DNA from: Anseongella sp036570465
GTDB lineage: Bacteria > Bacteroidota > Bacteroidia > Sphingobacteriales > Sphingobacteriaceae
Direction of reading: 5' to 3'
Length of the DNA stretch: 19,534 nucleotides
Assembly: GCA_036570465.1 (NCBI GenBank)
Contig: DATCYD010000037.1
Span: 1-19,534 of the forward strand
In this document: positions 1 to 9,481 of the stretch, piece after piece
Numbering within the stretch: the stretch's first letter is position 1
Layout of the letters: each line of letters starts with the position of its first letter
The notes under the pieces: model-generated
What the model saw: only the letters and a program-made list of their open reading frames with translations
The model's database searches: none
Told to the model about the DNA's origin: nothing
Program-made: the position numbers and the translations under genes

Positions 1-1055
1 TGGATTACGGCAGGATAGGAATAGCCTGCTTTGTGCGGCGCGTTCTCCAGCGTCATGACAGGGGTCCACTTTTTCCCGTCTTCGGACAGAGCGACGTTCA
101 GCATATTGCGGTTATTAGGCTGTTCTCCTTTTTTGGTCGTATGGTTATATACCAGCAGTTGCCGCCCATCCTTGAGCGTTACAGCATCAGTGCCAGCGTT
201 CGGGTTTGGCAAATCTGTAGCCACCATTTCGCTCCATGTGTTACCATTGTCTTCAGACCAGCTTTGTGAGACCACATCCTGGCGCGTCCGGCAGAGAACT
301 TGCATGCGGTTGCCCGGATAGAACAGCACACTAGGCTGTATGGCGTCAAACTGTTTGCCGTCATTGATCGGCCCCACCACCTCCCAGGTCCTTCCCTGGT
401 CTTTGCTGATCTCGAAATGGACCATCCATACAAGATCACCTCCTTTTTCAATTTCAGTACTGGACGGTGAAATGATCGTACCGTCTTTCAATTGCACAGG
501 TTTGTTTTTAACCGGACCAAGCAGGTGCCCGATCTTTTCATCTTCCCCCAGCTTTTTAGGCTCCGACCAGGTTTGACCATCATCTTCCGAGGTCATAAGC
601 ATACCCCACCATTCCCGGGCAGAGGGCCCGACCTTATAAAACAGCATTAGCGGCCCATTATCAAGCTTAAAAAGCACCGGATTCCAGCAAGGGTACCGGA
701 GTGTGTCATTCTGCACCCCGTTTACTACCTCCTCCGGGCGGGTCCAGTTTCCATTGACCAGGCGGGAGACCCGAATACCCACGTCCGGATGCTTTTCATG
801 TGTGCCGGCAAAAAAAGCAGCTACCAAACCCGAAGATGTCTCCGCGATCGTCGATGCATGACATTCGGGAGTGGGCTTGTCTTCGAGCGGATAGATTAGC
901 TCGCTGCTGAGATAAGCTCCTTCCCCGGGCCGGGCCAGCGCCGGAAGATGATATTTTCCGGTAATATCATTCGGTTGCACCTGTTGTCGTTGCTGCGGCC
1001 CATTGCAGCTCATTATTGCAATAATGGGCAAGGCCAGTAAAAGATTCCTATTCAT
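1..1055 (-). CDS. Sialidase-family lipoprotein (BNR/Asp-box beta-propeller), C-terminus cut by window edge
   Basis: The frame is open from an ATG at 1055 to the left edge, giving 351 complete codons with no stop, so the C-terminus lies outside the window. The N-terminus is a lipoprotein signal peptide with lipobox IMSC (Cys17), so the protein is probably anchored in the outer membrane or periplasm. Asp-boxes (SxDxGxTW) are seen at residues 156-163, 217-224 and 267-274, with a degenerate one at 324-330; these are hallmarks of a six-bladed sialidase fold. Residues 66-98 (HASTIAE, then AGTHEKHPDVGIRVSR) match the conserved N-terminal block of the BNR_2/COG4409 sialidase-like family. By family it would release sialic or another 2-keto-3-deoxy acid from glycans, but many family members are untested. 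The start overlaps the stop of the upstream hydrolase gene by 8 bp (ATGAATAG), so translation is probably coupled. It is the last visible gene of the operon. Confidence 0.88.
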   Translation of the reverse strand, partial: MNRNLLLALPIIAIMSCNGPQQRQQVQPNDITGKYHLPALARPGEGAYLSSELIYPLEDKPTPECHASTIAETSSGLVAAFFAGTHEKHPDVGIRVSRLVNGNWTRPEEVVNGVQNDTLRYPCWNPVLFKLDNGPLMLFYKVGPSAREWWGMLMTSEDDGQTWSEPKKLGEDEKIGHLLGPVKNKPVQLKDGTIISPSSTEIEKGGDLVWMVHFEISKDQGRTWEVVGPINDGKQFDAIQPSVLFYPGNRMQVLCRTRQDVVSQSWSEDNGNTWSEMVATDLPNPNAGTDAVTLKDGRQLLVYNHTTKKGEQPNNRNMLNVALSEDGKKWTPVMTLENAPHKAGYSYPAVI

Positions 1056-1968
1056 GATCAGTAACCTGTGATTTTACCACGCGTTGTAACCAGTCCCTCG
1101 CAGCCTGCCTTTCAGGAATATCCCTTAATACCCACTGATCCGTATGATTCCGGAAAGGAATCTGCTGAAAAGTAAAGTCCCCCTTTACTTTTGTTTCTTT
1201 CAAATAATCGCGGATGCCATCAATGCTCCTGCTCGCTTCCTGCGAAATAAATTGCGGCCTGCCTTTCAGCCGTTGAAGCCGCTGAAGAGCTGATAAACGG
1301 TCAGCATCCGCATAATTCCCATTTTGATACAACCCATCATAATGGGAATAACAGAAAAACGCTTTCCAGAGCGGGGCAATTTCATCATCATGTAATCCGA
1401 TGTAATTGCAGCCAATAGACCCGCGGGAAAAACCAGCCAGAATAACGCAGTCTTTATCAGCCCCATAGTTAGCATGCAGAAAATCAAGCGTTGAGATCAC
1501 ATAACGTTTCGTTTCCTCAATGTCTCCCCACCACTTTATCGCATTCCCTTTGTCTCCATTTTTTATTTCAACATATGGCATGCAAACCCATATAAAATCT
1601 ACTCCACCGCTTAATCCATACCCTAAACAACTACCTTCTACTGTCCCTTCGGAAACATCCCCGAATTTATTCCTGACGACGCCATTTCCTGCATACTCCA
1701 CGATAACGGGATACTTACCATCCGGTTTCCAATTCCTGGGTAGGTAAAGTGCATGATACACCTCCGTTTTTTCCCATCCAGGTGTAACCTGTCTCACCCT
1801 GGTACCGGCCGCAGGTGCTCTATTGACCATATCCGGCACATGCAGGTCAGCTGGCGTTGATGAAATATCCGGCAATTGCTGGGCAAATAAGCCCATGCCT
1901 GAAACCGGCAGGAGATTGACTGCCAAATAACAGCACATATGCATAAGGCGTCCTTTTAAGCAGCTCAT
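1048..1968 (-). CDS. Secreted alpha/beta-hydrolase (esterase-like)
   Basis: A 306-residue protein with an N-terminal hydrophobic segment (about residues 9-30, cleavage likely after FA near residue 29), so probably periplasmic. The nucleophile elbow GFSRG is at residues 179-183 (Ser181), preceded by the strand CVILA, and His275 in RNHTDQW is a plausible catalytic histidine; the acid is not certain. Strand PVIVEYAGNG (87-96) resembles the oxyanion-hole strand of polysaccharide-associated esterases. The likely role is removal of acyl or other ester groups from the target glycan, inferred from fold and context. The ATG at 1968 is supported by an AGGACG-type ribosome site at about 1976-1981; a second possible start is Met9. 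It follows the FAD oxidoreductase gene by 54 bp and overlaps the sialidase start by 8 bp. Exact family and substrate are not recognisable. Confidence 0.82.
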   Translation of the reverse strand: MSCLKGRLMHMCCYLAVNLLPVSGMGLFAQQLPDISSTPADLHVPDMVNRAPAAGTRVRQVTPGWEKTEVYHALYLPRNWKPDGKYPVIVEYAGNGVVRNKFGDVSEGTVEGSCLGYGLSGGVDFIWVCMPYVEIKNGDKGNAIKWWGDIEETKRYVISTLDFLHANYGADKDCVILAGFSRGSIGCNYIGLHDDEIAPLWKAFFCYSHYDGLYQNGNYADADRLSALQRLQRLKGRPQFISQEASRSIDGIRDYLKETKVKGDFTFQQIPFRNHTDQWVLRDIPERQAARDWLQRVVKSQVTDHE

Positions 1969-2022
1969 TTTATTCGTCCTTTCATTTAGATTAGATACTA
2001 TGCTAAATCATCTGATCATACT

Positions 2023-4053
2023 TCAATTTCGAATTTCTTCTGATGCCTCAAAGATCAATTGACAGGCTTCTCCACGAGTTAGCTGAGCATCTTCATTGAT
2101 CTCAAGCTTGTTCATGATAGATTCTACCTTGTCCGGACTACCGCCATAGGAAGAAAGCACTTCTCCCAGGCGACGGGCAAATGCACCGGCTCTAACGGCT
2201 TCTCCATCATTTCGTCCGGCAGCCAGCAGGTTCCCGGCAGGAGAAGCGATGCCTTTCTTTATCCAGTTTCCGGTATGACTGATCCATGCTTCCGCCAGTG
2301 GCGTTCCCAATGTTTCATTAGGCAATGCGTCATAGGAGGCAAAGAACCCCTGGGTACCAAGGTATTGCACGGCAGGATACCATGAGGCGTACTCCCTTCC
2401 TTCCATATCATTGAAAAAGCTGATCATGATCCGTTTCCGGGCAAGTAAGCGGGTCAATTGATCCGGATTAATATTTGCAGGAACGGTTTGCTGGCTTATT
2501 GCCAGGGCTGCAGCATAGCCGGCTGCCTCGCAAATACTCATCCAGGTTGGCTCCAGGCGGATTGTCCCCCATCCGATATGGGATGAGGAAAGGCATACGG
2601 GTACCATGAGATTGTCCACTTCCTTTGGGAAAATGGTGCCGAAAGAAACTTGTCCGGGAAAGGTCATATTCTTTAACATGACTTCCCCTTCCGGCTTGCT
2701 GCCTTCAATGCGACTTAGGGTACAAGCATGCGAGTCCATGAACCATTCGGTAATGCTGATACTGTCCTTGTGGACAGGCGCTCGTTCCAGGCCTTTCGCC
2801 AGCCGGGCATCATGCTCGGTAAAAACAGACCGCCCTACGATACGGCGTGCTTCCCGGACATACAGCTCATAAGGCATGTTTCCATTATCGGCATATTCAT
2901 TTTTTGACAACCCGTATTCCTTCCAGTTATTTCGTTCGTCCTCGGGAACAGAAGGATCATTTTGCTTGAAGTAAAGCAACGCCAGGGTTGCTTTACGGAA
3001 CTTATCTGTAATGCTTTTCCGCTCCGGCCAGTCTCCGTTAATATATTTATTCTGCTCGCCGATCAGCTCCGGAAAATTCCAGCTTGTTTTTTGGTTAGGT
3101 ACCGGAAGCCCCTGTCCGCTACCAACATGCCCAAAGGTTTTTTTCAGGTAGGCGGGATCATAATTTTCCGGTTTCCCCGGTATGATCCTGTTCTCAGGAT
3201 CCTTGGTTAACGTGGTGCGGAGATTAAAAGCCTGGATGGCCGGGTGTGCATCCCCGGTACTGGCAGGAGCCATTCGCCCCGACCAGGTGTCGTAGCGGAT
3301 CAGGTTCATACGCCTCACCAGTTGAAACTGCTGTTGATCTATTGTTGCAGGCGGCGGCCAGAAATTCTCTTCGGTATATGCCACCCCAGCGTACTCCTCT
3401 CCATATTCGTCTCGGGACTCACGCCCAATGCGGGTTGCTACCCCTGTCACAGCAGCCAGGTCACCCTCGTAGGAGCAGTCAGCGAAAATATCGCCCTCCG
3501 CAATCCTGGTATCTGTTCCTTCCATCTCCTGAAACACGACAGTAGTCAAACGACGACCACTTTTTTCAGCGTTTAGCGGGTAATAACCTTTAAGGATGGA
3601 AATAAGCGGCTCCCTTTCGAGCATTTTGTTGATCAAATGCTCGGCCACGTGAGACTCAAATCGGGTTTTGGCAGACCGGGGATTGCTTGATCTATACTGA
3701 GGTGAGGTTGTCCCGTATTTTGTACGATAATAGTCATATATATTGTAGCGCAGCTCGTCATAGATGTGTGCCCGGGCACCGTTGTAAAGCGTGTCCATGG
3801 TGCCAAGACCATTGATGAACATTCCCCCCAGATGCTGTGTGTGATTCACAAGCAATACTTTCAAGCCTTCCCTGGCAGCGCGCAAAGCAAGGGCTACCCC
3901 ACCAGGAGTAGCGCCGTAAACCACCAGGTGGTAGCCTTTCGTGGCCGGTTTGCTATGAACATTTCCCGAAAAACGACTTTTAACAAGATCATTTCCCAGT
4001 AAAGGCATAAATGGGGCAACACCCATTGCTTTCAAAATATCGCGTCTGTTCAT
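2023..4053 (-). CDS. Secreted FAD-dependent oxidoreductase (FAD_oxidored family)
   Basis: A 676-residue flavoprotein. The N-terminus MNRRDILKAMG followed by a hydrophobic stretch resembles a twin-arginine signal, which would fit export of a folded, cofactor-loaded enzyme. The Rossmann FAD site is at about residues 42-70 (VVYGATPGGVALALRAAREG, a GxxPGG variant), followed by HLGGMFINGLG (74-84), DCSYEGDLAAVTG (192-204) and a C-terminal FAD-contacting block around 481-520 (VCLSSSHIGWG, EAAGYAAALA). This order is typical of Pfam FAD_oxidored (PF12831), often found in Bacteroidota PULs and often loosely named xanthan-lyase-like. It probably oxidises or dehydrogenates a sugar or sugar-linked group; the substrate is unknown. 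It lies 62 bp downstream of susD and 54 bp upstream of the hydrolase gene, so it is probably co-transcribed. The first ATG is the only start that keeps the export signal. Confidence 0.88.
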   Translation of the reverse strand: MNRRDILKAMGVAPFMPLLGNDLVKSRFSGNVHSKPATKGYHLVVYGATPGGVALALRAAREGLKVLLVNHTQHLGGMFINGLGTMDTLYNGARAHIYDELRYNIYDYYRTKYGTTSPQYRSSNPRSAKTRFESHVAEHLINKMLEREPLISILKGYYPLNAEKSGRRLTTVVFQEMEGTDTRIAEGDIFADCSYEGDLAAVTGVATRIGRESRDEYGEEYAGVAYTEENFWPPPATIDQQQFQLVRRMNLIRYDTWSGRMAPASTGDAHPAIQAFNLRTTLTKDPENRIIPGKPENYDPAYLKKTFGHVGSGQGLPVPNQKTSWNFPELIGEQNKYINGDWPERKSITDKFRKATLALLYFKQNDPSVPEDERNNWKEYGLSKNEYADNGNMPYELYVREARRIVGRSVFTEHDARLAKGLERAPVHKDSISITEWFMDSHACTLSRIEGSKPEGEVMLKNMTFPGQVSFGTIFPKEVDNLMVPVCLSSSHIGWGTIRLEPTWMSICEAAGYAAALAISQQTVPANINPDQLTRLLARKRIMISFFNDMEGREYASWYPAVQYLGTQGFFASYDALPNETLGTPLAEAWISHTGNWIKKGIASPAGNLLAAGRNDGEAVRAGAFARRLGEVLSSYGGSPDKVESIMNKLEINEDAQLTRGEACQLIFEASEEIRN

Positions 4054-4115
4054 AATTCGTTTAATCTTTCGATCGCATTTTTAGCCATTGCATTTCACCT
4101 AAATCTATTGATCAA

Positions 4116-5582
4116 TTACCATCCCGGGTTCTGATCGGCTTGTGTCAGGGCGTCGTTGTTGTCTATTTCTTCCTGGGGGATAGGCCAGCGCAGGTGTTTT
4201 TCTGTTATGGGAAGGTCCAGAGCCTGAATAACTTCCAGGGCTGTATTGGTACGCAGCAGGTCAAACCAACGCTTGCTTTCTACCAGAAATTCCTTAGCTC
4301 GCTCCATTAGCACTGTATCGCGAAAAGCTTCCATATTCATTCCGGCGGAAAAATCCACCGTAGGAGCTGGAACACCCGGATCTTTTCCGTAGGCTCTCCG
4401 GTGAACTTTGTTCAGGGCCTCATAGGCAGCTGCCGTCGGACCTCCGTTGGCCTGACTTTCCGCTTCAGCGAAAATGAGCAGTGCTTCCGGATATCGAAGC
4501 AGCGGGGTCGCATTGGAAACATCCGTTTTTGTTCCCCTGAACTTTCTAAAAAGCATTTGCACGGCTTCATTTAGATAGACCGTGTCCTTTCCGGAGTAAA
4601 GCGAATGATTCCTTCGAAGGTCCGGTGACTGCTCATTCTTCCATTCTCCCTGACCAATAAAAGAGTCGAGGTTCCCGAGAATGGCATGCGGACCTCCTTT
4701 ACTGTAACCAGGCTCTGCCTTATGAAAGAAGCGTATAAGACCATCGTTGCTTCGTTCCACTGAATATTTGATCGAAAGAATATCCTCGCTGTGCGTAGCG
4801 ATTCCCGGACCGAAGATCTTCTCCTGAAAATCTTCGCTGGAGGTTACACGAACGAGTTCGAACTGTTCCGAATCGATCACTTCTTTGGCCTTGGCTGCTG
4901 CTTCACTCCATCGTTCCCGTGTCAGGTACACATCAGCAAGAAGCGTTTTGGCGGCCCATTTTGTAACCCGTCCGGTCTCGCTCGGATAGGCGTCCGGCAG
5001 CTTTGTTTCCGCAAACTCAAGATCTTCTATGATTTGCGCATATACGTCGGCTTCCGGTGCTCGCTCCAATGAGAGATCGTTCAAAACGGGAGGAGCCAAT
5101 CGCAGTGGAACGTCACCCCAGCAACGGACCAGGTTATAATATCCAAGCGCCCGCAAAAATCTCGCTTCCGCAATCAATTGCTCGCCCAGGGAAGGTTCCA
5201 TCCCCTGTACTTCCGGAATTTTTTGTATAACAATATTCGCGCGGTTTATTTTCGAGTAAATGCTGGTCCAAACATTGCCAATCCGGTCGATATTCGCAGC
5301 ATCTAGCTGGTAGATACCTGCAGGCTGAAAACCGGCGCGGCCCAGCCCATAATCGCTATTAAAAATAAGATACGTCGGGAATTGCTGTCCGTAATAGCCC
5401 TGTACACGCAATGCCGCATAGATGCCCAGCGTTGCCGCAACTGCTCCTTCCTGTGTGGAAAAGGTCGCCTCTTCACTGAGAAATGTACTTGGTTCTTCCT
5501 TAAGCAGCTCTTCGCATCCTGCCATGAATATCGACATTATGGCTGGCAGTACGATGTGAGTTAAGATAGATAACTTTTTCAT
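4116..5582 (-). CDS. susD: SusD/RagB-family outer-membrane glycan-binding lipoprotein
   Basis: A 488-residue protein with a lipoprotein signal ending in the lipobox MAGC (Cys23), followed by the acidic stretch EELLKEEPS common in surface-exposed SusD-like proteins. The opening EEPSTFLSEEATFSTQEGAVAATLGIYAALR and the alpha-helical TPR-like body (about 45-250) fit SusD-like_3, and the C-terminal half (about 270-488, ending in LRWPIPQEEIDNN and NPGW) fits the RagB/SusD domain. The final WPIPQEEI and NPGW segments are strong family signatures. It binds oligosaccharide at the cell surface and forms a lid over its SusC partner. The start is 27 bp after the SusC stop, the usual susC-susD pairing. 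An AGGA lies only a few bases before the ATG. The symbol denotes the family role; the substrate is not starch by implication. Confidence 0.96.
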   Translation of the reverse strand: MKKLSILTHIVLPAIMSIFMAGCEELLKEEPSTFLSEEATFSTQEGAVAATLGIYAALRVQGYYGQQFPTYLIFNSDYGLGRAGFQPAGIYQLDAANIDRIGNVWTSIYSKINRANIVIQKIPEVQGMEPSLGEQLIAEARFLRALGYYNLVRCWGDVPLRLAPPVLNDLSLERAPEADVYAQIIEDLEFAETKLPDAYPSETGRVTKWAAKTLLADVYLTRERWSEAAAKAKEVIDSEQFELVRVTSSEDFQEKIFGPGIATHSEDILSIKYSVERSNDGLIRFFHKAEPGYSKGGPHAILGNLDSFIGQGEWKNEQSPDLRRNHSLYSGKDTVYLNEAVQMLFRKFRGTKTDVSNATPLLRYPEALLIFAEAESQANGGPTAAAYEALNKVHRRAYGKDPGVPAPTVDFSAGMNMEAFRDTVLMERAKEFLVESKRWFDLLRTNTALEVIQALDLPITEKHLRWPIPQEEIDNNDALTQADQNPGW

Positions 5583-5609
5583 AATCCTATTTTTTACCCA
5601 GTTCTTTTA

Positions 5610-8600
5610 TTAAAAACCAACATTTACACCGAACATGATGGTCTTGGAGACCGGAAAGGTGTTCATATCTACCCCTATTCTCAGATCTCCGCTGGCAAAT
5701 GCATTGACGTCCGGATCGTACCAGGAGTATTTTGATACGGTGAACAGGTTCTGCCCGCTCACAAAGATCCTGGCTGATTTTACAGGAGCATTGCGAAGCG
5801 GCAGGTTATAGCCCAACTGTATATTCTTGACCCGCAGATACGACGCGTCCTCCACGAAGCGGTCGGACCATTGAATATTGAGTGAAGAGGTCGCTTTTGG
5901 ATAAGCCGCATTGGTATTTGGATTTTCCTGTGTCCAACGGTCCCGTACAGCAGCAACATTATTGGTGCCCCGGTAAAATGAGGAGGCATGGTAATATTGA
6001 TTCGCATTCCATAATTCCTTTCCCTGTTCCCCCTGGATAAATATTCCCAGGTCAAAATTTCCGAAAGCAAGCTGCGTATTAAAACCATAGCTGAAATCAG
6101 GATAAGGATCGCCCAGGATTACCCGGTCATCGGAATTGATCGTGCCATCTCCGTTTTGGTCAACGTAATTGATGAGGCCATCGGCCGTCAGTCCGTCTTC
6201 GCGGTAGCCGTAGAAGGAAGAAAGCGGCACTCCCTCACGTAATATATTGGACGAGCCCACAAATCCAACAGCCGGCGCTATGATATCGGCGCCACGGGAT
6301 AGGGCCACTACTTCATTGCGGTTGGTAGCTATATTTAAATTAATGTCCCAGGTCCAGTCATCGCTGTTAGTTAATAAATCCATCCCCATATTCAATTCAA
6401 CACCCTGATTTCTCATAGACCCGATATTACGCAACGTTGTGGCAAATCCACTATTGGGTGGTAAATTGACCACAGCGAGCAAATCGGTGGTTTTTTTCCG
6501 GTAATAGTCCAGACTCATGCGGAGGCGCTGGTTCATGAACCCGACATCAAGCCCCGCATTCCACTGCGCGGTGGTCTCCCACTTCAGATTGGGGTTTCCG
6601 AGATTTGCCGGTCCAAAGCCGATGGCATTGGATGTGCCGAGAATAAGGCCTTGGGAAACAAAACGCTGCAATGATTCATAAGGTGCGATGGCCTGATTTC
6701 CTGTTTTCCCCCAGCTTAAACGTAATTTCAGATCAGATAATTGATCAATATTGCGCATAAAGTCTTCGCTAACGACCCTCCAGGCAAAGGCTGCAGAAGG
6801 GAAAAAGCCCCATTTGTTGCCTTCTCCAAATCGTGAAGAACCATCCCTGCGACCACTGAGTGTAAACAGGTACCGGTCATTGAAGGTATAATTAACGCGG
6901 GCGAGGAAGGATACAATGTCCCATTCACTCATGCCAGTGCTGGGTGCGCCGTACCGCTCTCCTGCACCTAGATTCCTGTTCAGGAAGTCATCGGTAACGA
7001 ACCCAGCAGCCGAAATCGATAGCCGCTCCGAACGCTGCGACTCCCAGGTAAATCCGCCTGTGGCATTGATCCGGTGTTGTCCGCCGGCAAAGTCCTTATT
7101 ATATTGGAGCAGACCCTCTGCAACGTAGTAGGTTGTTTCGGTCCTTCTCTCCGCACCTGAACCATCGGGCGAGCTTCTCGCCACCCGGGTCGAATAGGTA
7201 TCCTGGGTGCTTGTCGTTTGATCTGTCCCCAACATAACCTCGACAGAAAGCGCGTCCATCAGGCTATACCGTGTTCGCATGTTTCCGAGGAACCGGGAGG
7301 TCGTCAACTGGTTCAGCTGTTCATTCGCTATGATCAGCGGGTTGTCTCCGGCACTATCACTAAAGGGGTATCCAAGCAGTTTCTCACCGGATGTGTAATT
7401 ACCATTTTCATCATAGGGGGCTTCTATCGGCGGCATGCTTAAGGCGGAATAAAGCAAGCTTCCTCCAAATACTTCTGTCGCGCTTCGATCGGCTTTGGAG
7501 CGGGAAACATAGAGCTGACTCGAAAAGCTCAGTCTTTCTCCCACCTTCTGATCAAGATTTAAACGGAAAGATCCACGGGAGAATCCGGAGCCGATGATAG
7601 CTCCTTCCTGATCCATATAGCTGCCCGAAGCAAAATACTGTGTCTGGTCCGATCCTCCCGAAAAGCTAAGTGAATAGTTTTGCGTCAAAGCGGTTTGGAA
7701 AATGAGGTCCTGCCAGTCGGTATTGATCCTCGAAGCTACCTCAACATCTGGAAAAGGAATTGGCTGTTCGTCATTTACAGCTCGCTCATTTGCGATTTCT
7801 ACAAATTCCCTGCTGTTCAGCATATCTATCTTTTTAATAACCTCTGAAAACCCCAGGGAACTCTTAAAATCGATATTTCCCTGCCCGCTTTTTCCTCTCT
7901 TGGTGGTGATCAAAATAACACCATTACTTCCCCTTGCCCCATAAATGGCGGTGGCGGAGGCATCTTTAAGTATATTGACAGACTCGATATCACCCGGATT
8001 AATGGTAGCCAGTATGCTGGTATTCCCATCGTTATTGCTTTGAACGGGTACTCCATCTACTATATACAACGGATCGCCTCCCCCGAGTATCGAATTCTGA
8101 CCACGTACCCGTACAATGGTCCTTCCTCCGGGCTGACCGCTGCCCTGAACAACACGGACACCTGCCGTCTGCGCCTGTAATCCCTCCTCGATTGAGCTGA
8201 TATTCCGACCCTCCAGGCCTTTCGTGTCCACGGTCCCGACCGAACCGGTCAGGTCCTTTTTCTCCTGAGTGCCATAACCAATGACCACTACTTCCTTCAG
8301 TTGTTCCAGGTCAGGTTTCATTTTGATATCAATCCGCGTGCGCTTATTTACCGGGATTTCCTGCGAATGAAATCCTACCAAAGCAACTACAAGGGTTGCC
8401 CCCGCATTCACCGCCAGGCTGTATCTGCCTTCCAGGTCTGTTGCGGTTCCTGTTGAAGCTCCCTGCACCGAAATGCTTACACCAGGTAAGGGTTCTCCGT
8501 TTTCACCGGAAACAACCCGGCCTTCCACATTGATTTTCGTCGTTTCCTGGGAGAAACCCGCAAAAGGCAATAGGACCAATAACAGCTTGGTCCAAAATCT

Positions 8601-8633
8601 GACATTCCCTGCTTTTAAAATTTTTATCATCAT
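5610..8633 (-). CDS. susC: SusC/RagA-family TonB-dependent outer-membrane glycan transporter
   Basis: A 1007-residue protein: signal peptide (about 1-28, ending AGFSQ), a CarboxypepD_reg-like beta-sandwich (about 34-108; GRVVSGENGEPLPGVSISV), a TonB-box-like EVVVIGYG (114-121), plug domain (about 125-247) with the SusC signatures PLYIVDGVPV (188-197) and YGARGSNGVILITTKRGK (231-248), then a long beta-barrel ending in an aromatic residue (final NVGF), as usual for outer-membrane barrels. It imports oligosaccharides captured with the SusD lipoprotein using TonB-ExbBD energy. No STN domain is seen at the N-terminus, so anti-sigma signalling through this receptor is unlikely, which agrees with control by the nearby AraC regulator. 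Two adjacent ATGs (8633 and 8630) are possible starts; neither has a clear Shine-Dalgarno. It starts 20 bp after the dioxygenase gene, so it is internal to the operon. Confidence 0.97.
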   Translation of the reverse strand: MMIKILKAGNVRFWTKLLLVLLPFAGFSQETTKINVEGRVVSGENGEPLPGVSISVQGASTGTATDLEGRYSLAVNAGATLVVALVGFHSQEIPVNKRTRIDIKMKPDLEQLKEVVVIGYGTQEKKDLTGSVGTVDTKGLEGRNISSIEEGLQAQTAGVRVVQGSGQPGGRTIVRVRGQNSILGGGDPLYIVDGVPVQSNNDGNTSILATINPGDIESVNILKDASATAIYGARGSNGVILITTKRGKSGQGNIDFKSSLGFSEVIKKIDMLNSREFVEIANERAVNDEQPIPFPDVEVASRINTDWQDLIFQTALTQNYSLSFSGGSDQTQYFASGSYMDQEGAIIGSGFSRGSFRLNLDQKVGERLSFSSQLYVSRSKADRSATEVFGGSLLYSALSMPPIEAPYDENGNYTSGEKLLGYPFSDSAGDNPLIIANEQLNQLTTSRFLGNMRTRYSLMDALSVEVMLGTDQTTSTQDTYSTRVARSSPDGSGAERRTETTYYVAEGLLQYNKDFAGGQHRINATGGFTWESQRSERLSISAAGFVTDDFLNRNLGAGERYGAPSTGMSEWDIVSFLARVNYTFNDRYLFTLSGRRDGSSRFGEGNKWGFFPSAAFAWRVVSEDFMRNIDQLSDLKLRLSWGKTGNQAIAPYESLQRFVSQGLILGTSNAIGFGPANLGNPNLKWETTAQWNAGLDVGFMNQRLRMSLDYYRKKTTDLLAVVNLPPNSGFATTLRNIGSMRNQGVELNMGMDLLTNSDDWTWDINLNIATNRNEVVALSRGADIIAPAVGFVGSSNILREGVPLSSFYGYREDGLTADGLINYVDQNGDGTINSDDRVILGDPYPDFSYGFNTQLAFGNFDLGIFIQGEQGKELWNANQYYHASSFYRGTNNVAAVRDRWTQENPNTNAAYPKATSSLNIQWSDRFVEDASYLRVKNIQLGYNLPLRNAPVKSARIFVSGQNLFTVSKYSWYDPDVNAFASGDLRIGVDMNTFPVSKTIMFGVNVGF

Positions 8634-8653
8634 TTTTGGTGTTAGGTTAGCAA

Positions 8654-9457
8654 TTATCTATTCTCCGAAGCCAGTTCGTCTGCAACCGCCATCCGGCCTT
8701 CTATCAGCAGGGGCTCCCCGCTGCTATACATACCTTTGGATTTATCCGCATGAGTAAACAGTTCAGGTGTAAATGCGACAAAATAGCTACGCCGGGGGTT
8801 GGTGGTGGTATTGGCGCCACTTTTATGCAATAAAAAACTAGAAAACACTACCAGAGATCCCGCCTTTACCTCCACCAGGTCGCCCTCATCTTCGCCATCA
8901 TAGCCAACCATCGCGTTCACTTCATTTTTCCAGACATGTTTGATAAGTCCGCGTGAAGGCGATCGGGGATAGGGAAGCACGGATATCGTACCGTTGGCAC
9001 TGCTCATATCATCCAGTGCAATCCAGAAGGTCACGTAAGGCTTATGTTCTTCAGCGCCGCCCTGATATACGGAATAACCGCTGTCCTGATGCCAGGCAAA
9101 ACTGGTGGCGGTATCGGTCATTTTAACGACAAACTGTTCGTTATGCAGATAAGCGTTGTCACCAATTGTCGCCTTACATATACCTGCGGTTTTCTCATTG
9201 AAGATAATTCGCTTTAATTCAGGAAATGTTTCTCTTGCGTTATTGATAAAATACTTTTTGCCGAGCACATTGATACGGTCTTCCTTGATACCTTGCGCAC
9301 GCATATTATTTTCGACCGCCTCGATACTTTGGTTACACGCCAGGCGGACGGCTTCCAGCTCTGCTGAATCGAGAAAATCAGGAATGATTGTGAACCCTTG
9401 ATCCTGATATTGCTTCTTTTGTTGTTCAGAGATTTTCATCGTTTGTGCTTTTTTCAT
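8654..9457 (-). CDS. Phytanoyl-CoA dioxygenase (PhyH)-family Fe(II)/2-oxoglutarate oxygenase
   Basis: A 267-residue cytoplasmic-type protein without signal peptide. The double-stranded beta-helix metal triad is visible: His123 and Asp125 in AWHQDSGY and distal His211 in FLLHKSG, with Arg222 or Arg223 in NPRRSYF as the likely 2-oxoglutarate carboxylate anchor. The N-terminal GFTIIPDFLDSAELEAVR block is typical of PhyH (PF05721). The family hydroxylates small molecules and includes phosphonate, ectoine and methyl-group-removing enzymes. Here it sits between a sialidase-like gene (24-bp gap) and susC (20-bp gap) in a sugar operon, so a modified sugar is a plausible substrate; this is inference. 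The first ATG is at 9457; an internal ATG at 9439 (Met7, MKISEQQKK) is equally plausible because neither has a clear ribosome site. Confidence 0.88.
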   Translation of the reverse strand: MKKAQTMKISEQQKKQYQDQGFTIIPDFLDSAELEAVRLACNQSIEAVENNMRAQGIKEDRINVLGKKYFINNARETFPELKRIIFNEKTAGICKATIGDNAYLHNEQFVVKMTDTATSFAWHQDSGYSVYQGGAEEHKPYVTFWIALDDMSSANGTISVLPYPRSPSRGLIKHVWKNEVNAMVGYDGEDEGDLVEVKAGSLVVFSSFLLHKSGANTTTNPRRSYFVAFTPELFTHADKSKGMYSSGEPLLIEGRMAVADELASENR

Positions 9458-9481
9458 GTGTTCAGCAATTACTGCATGGGA

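Noticed and set aside
179..451. Minus-strand 90-codon frame inside the left-edge region
   Set aside because: It is in a different frame from the long sialidase reading frame that runs through 1-1055 with clear Asp-boxes and a lipoprotein signal; it is a shadow.
3244..3576. Plus-strand frames of about 100-110 codons opposite the FAD oxidoreductase
   Set aside because: Low-complexity translations without family features, lying opposite a well-supported gene.
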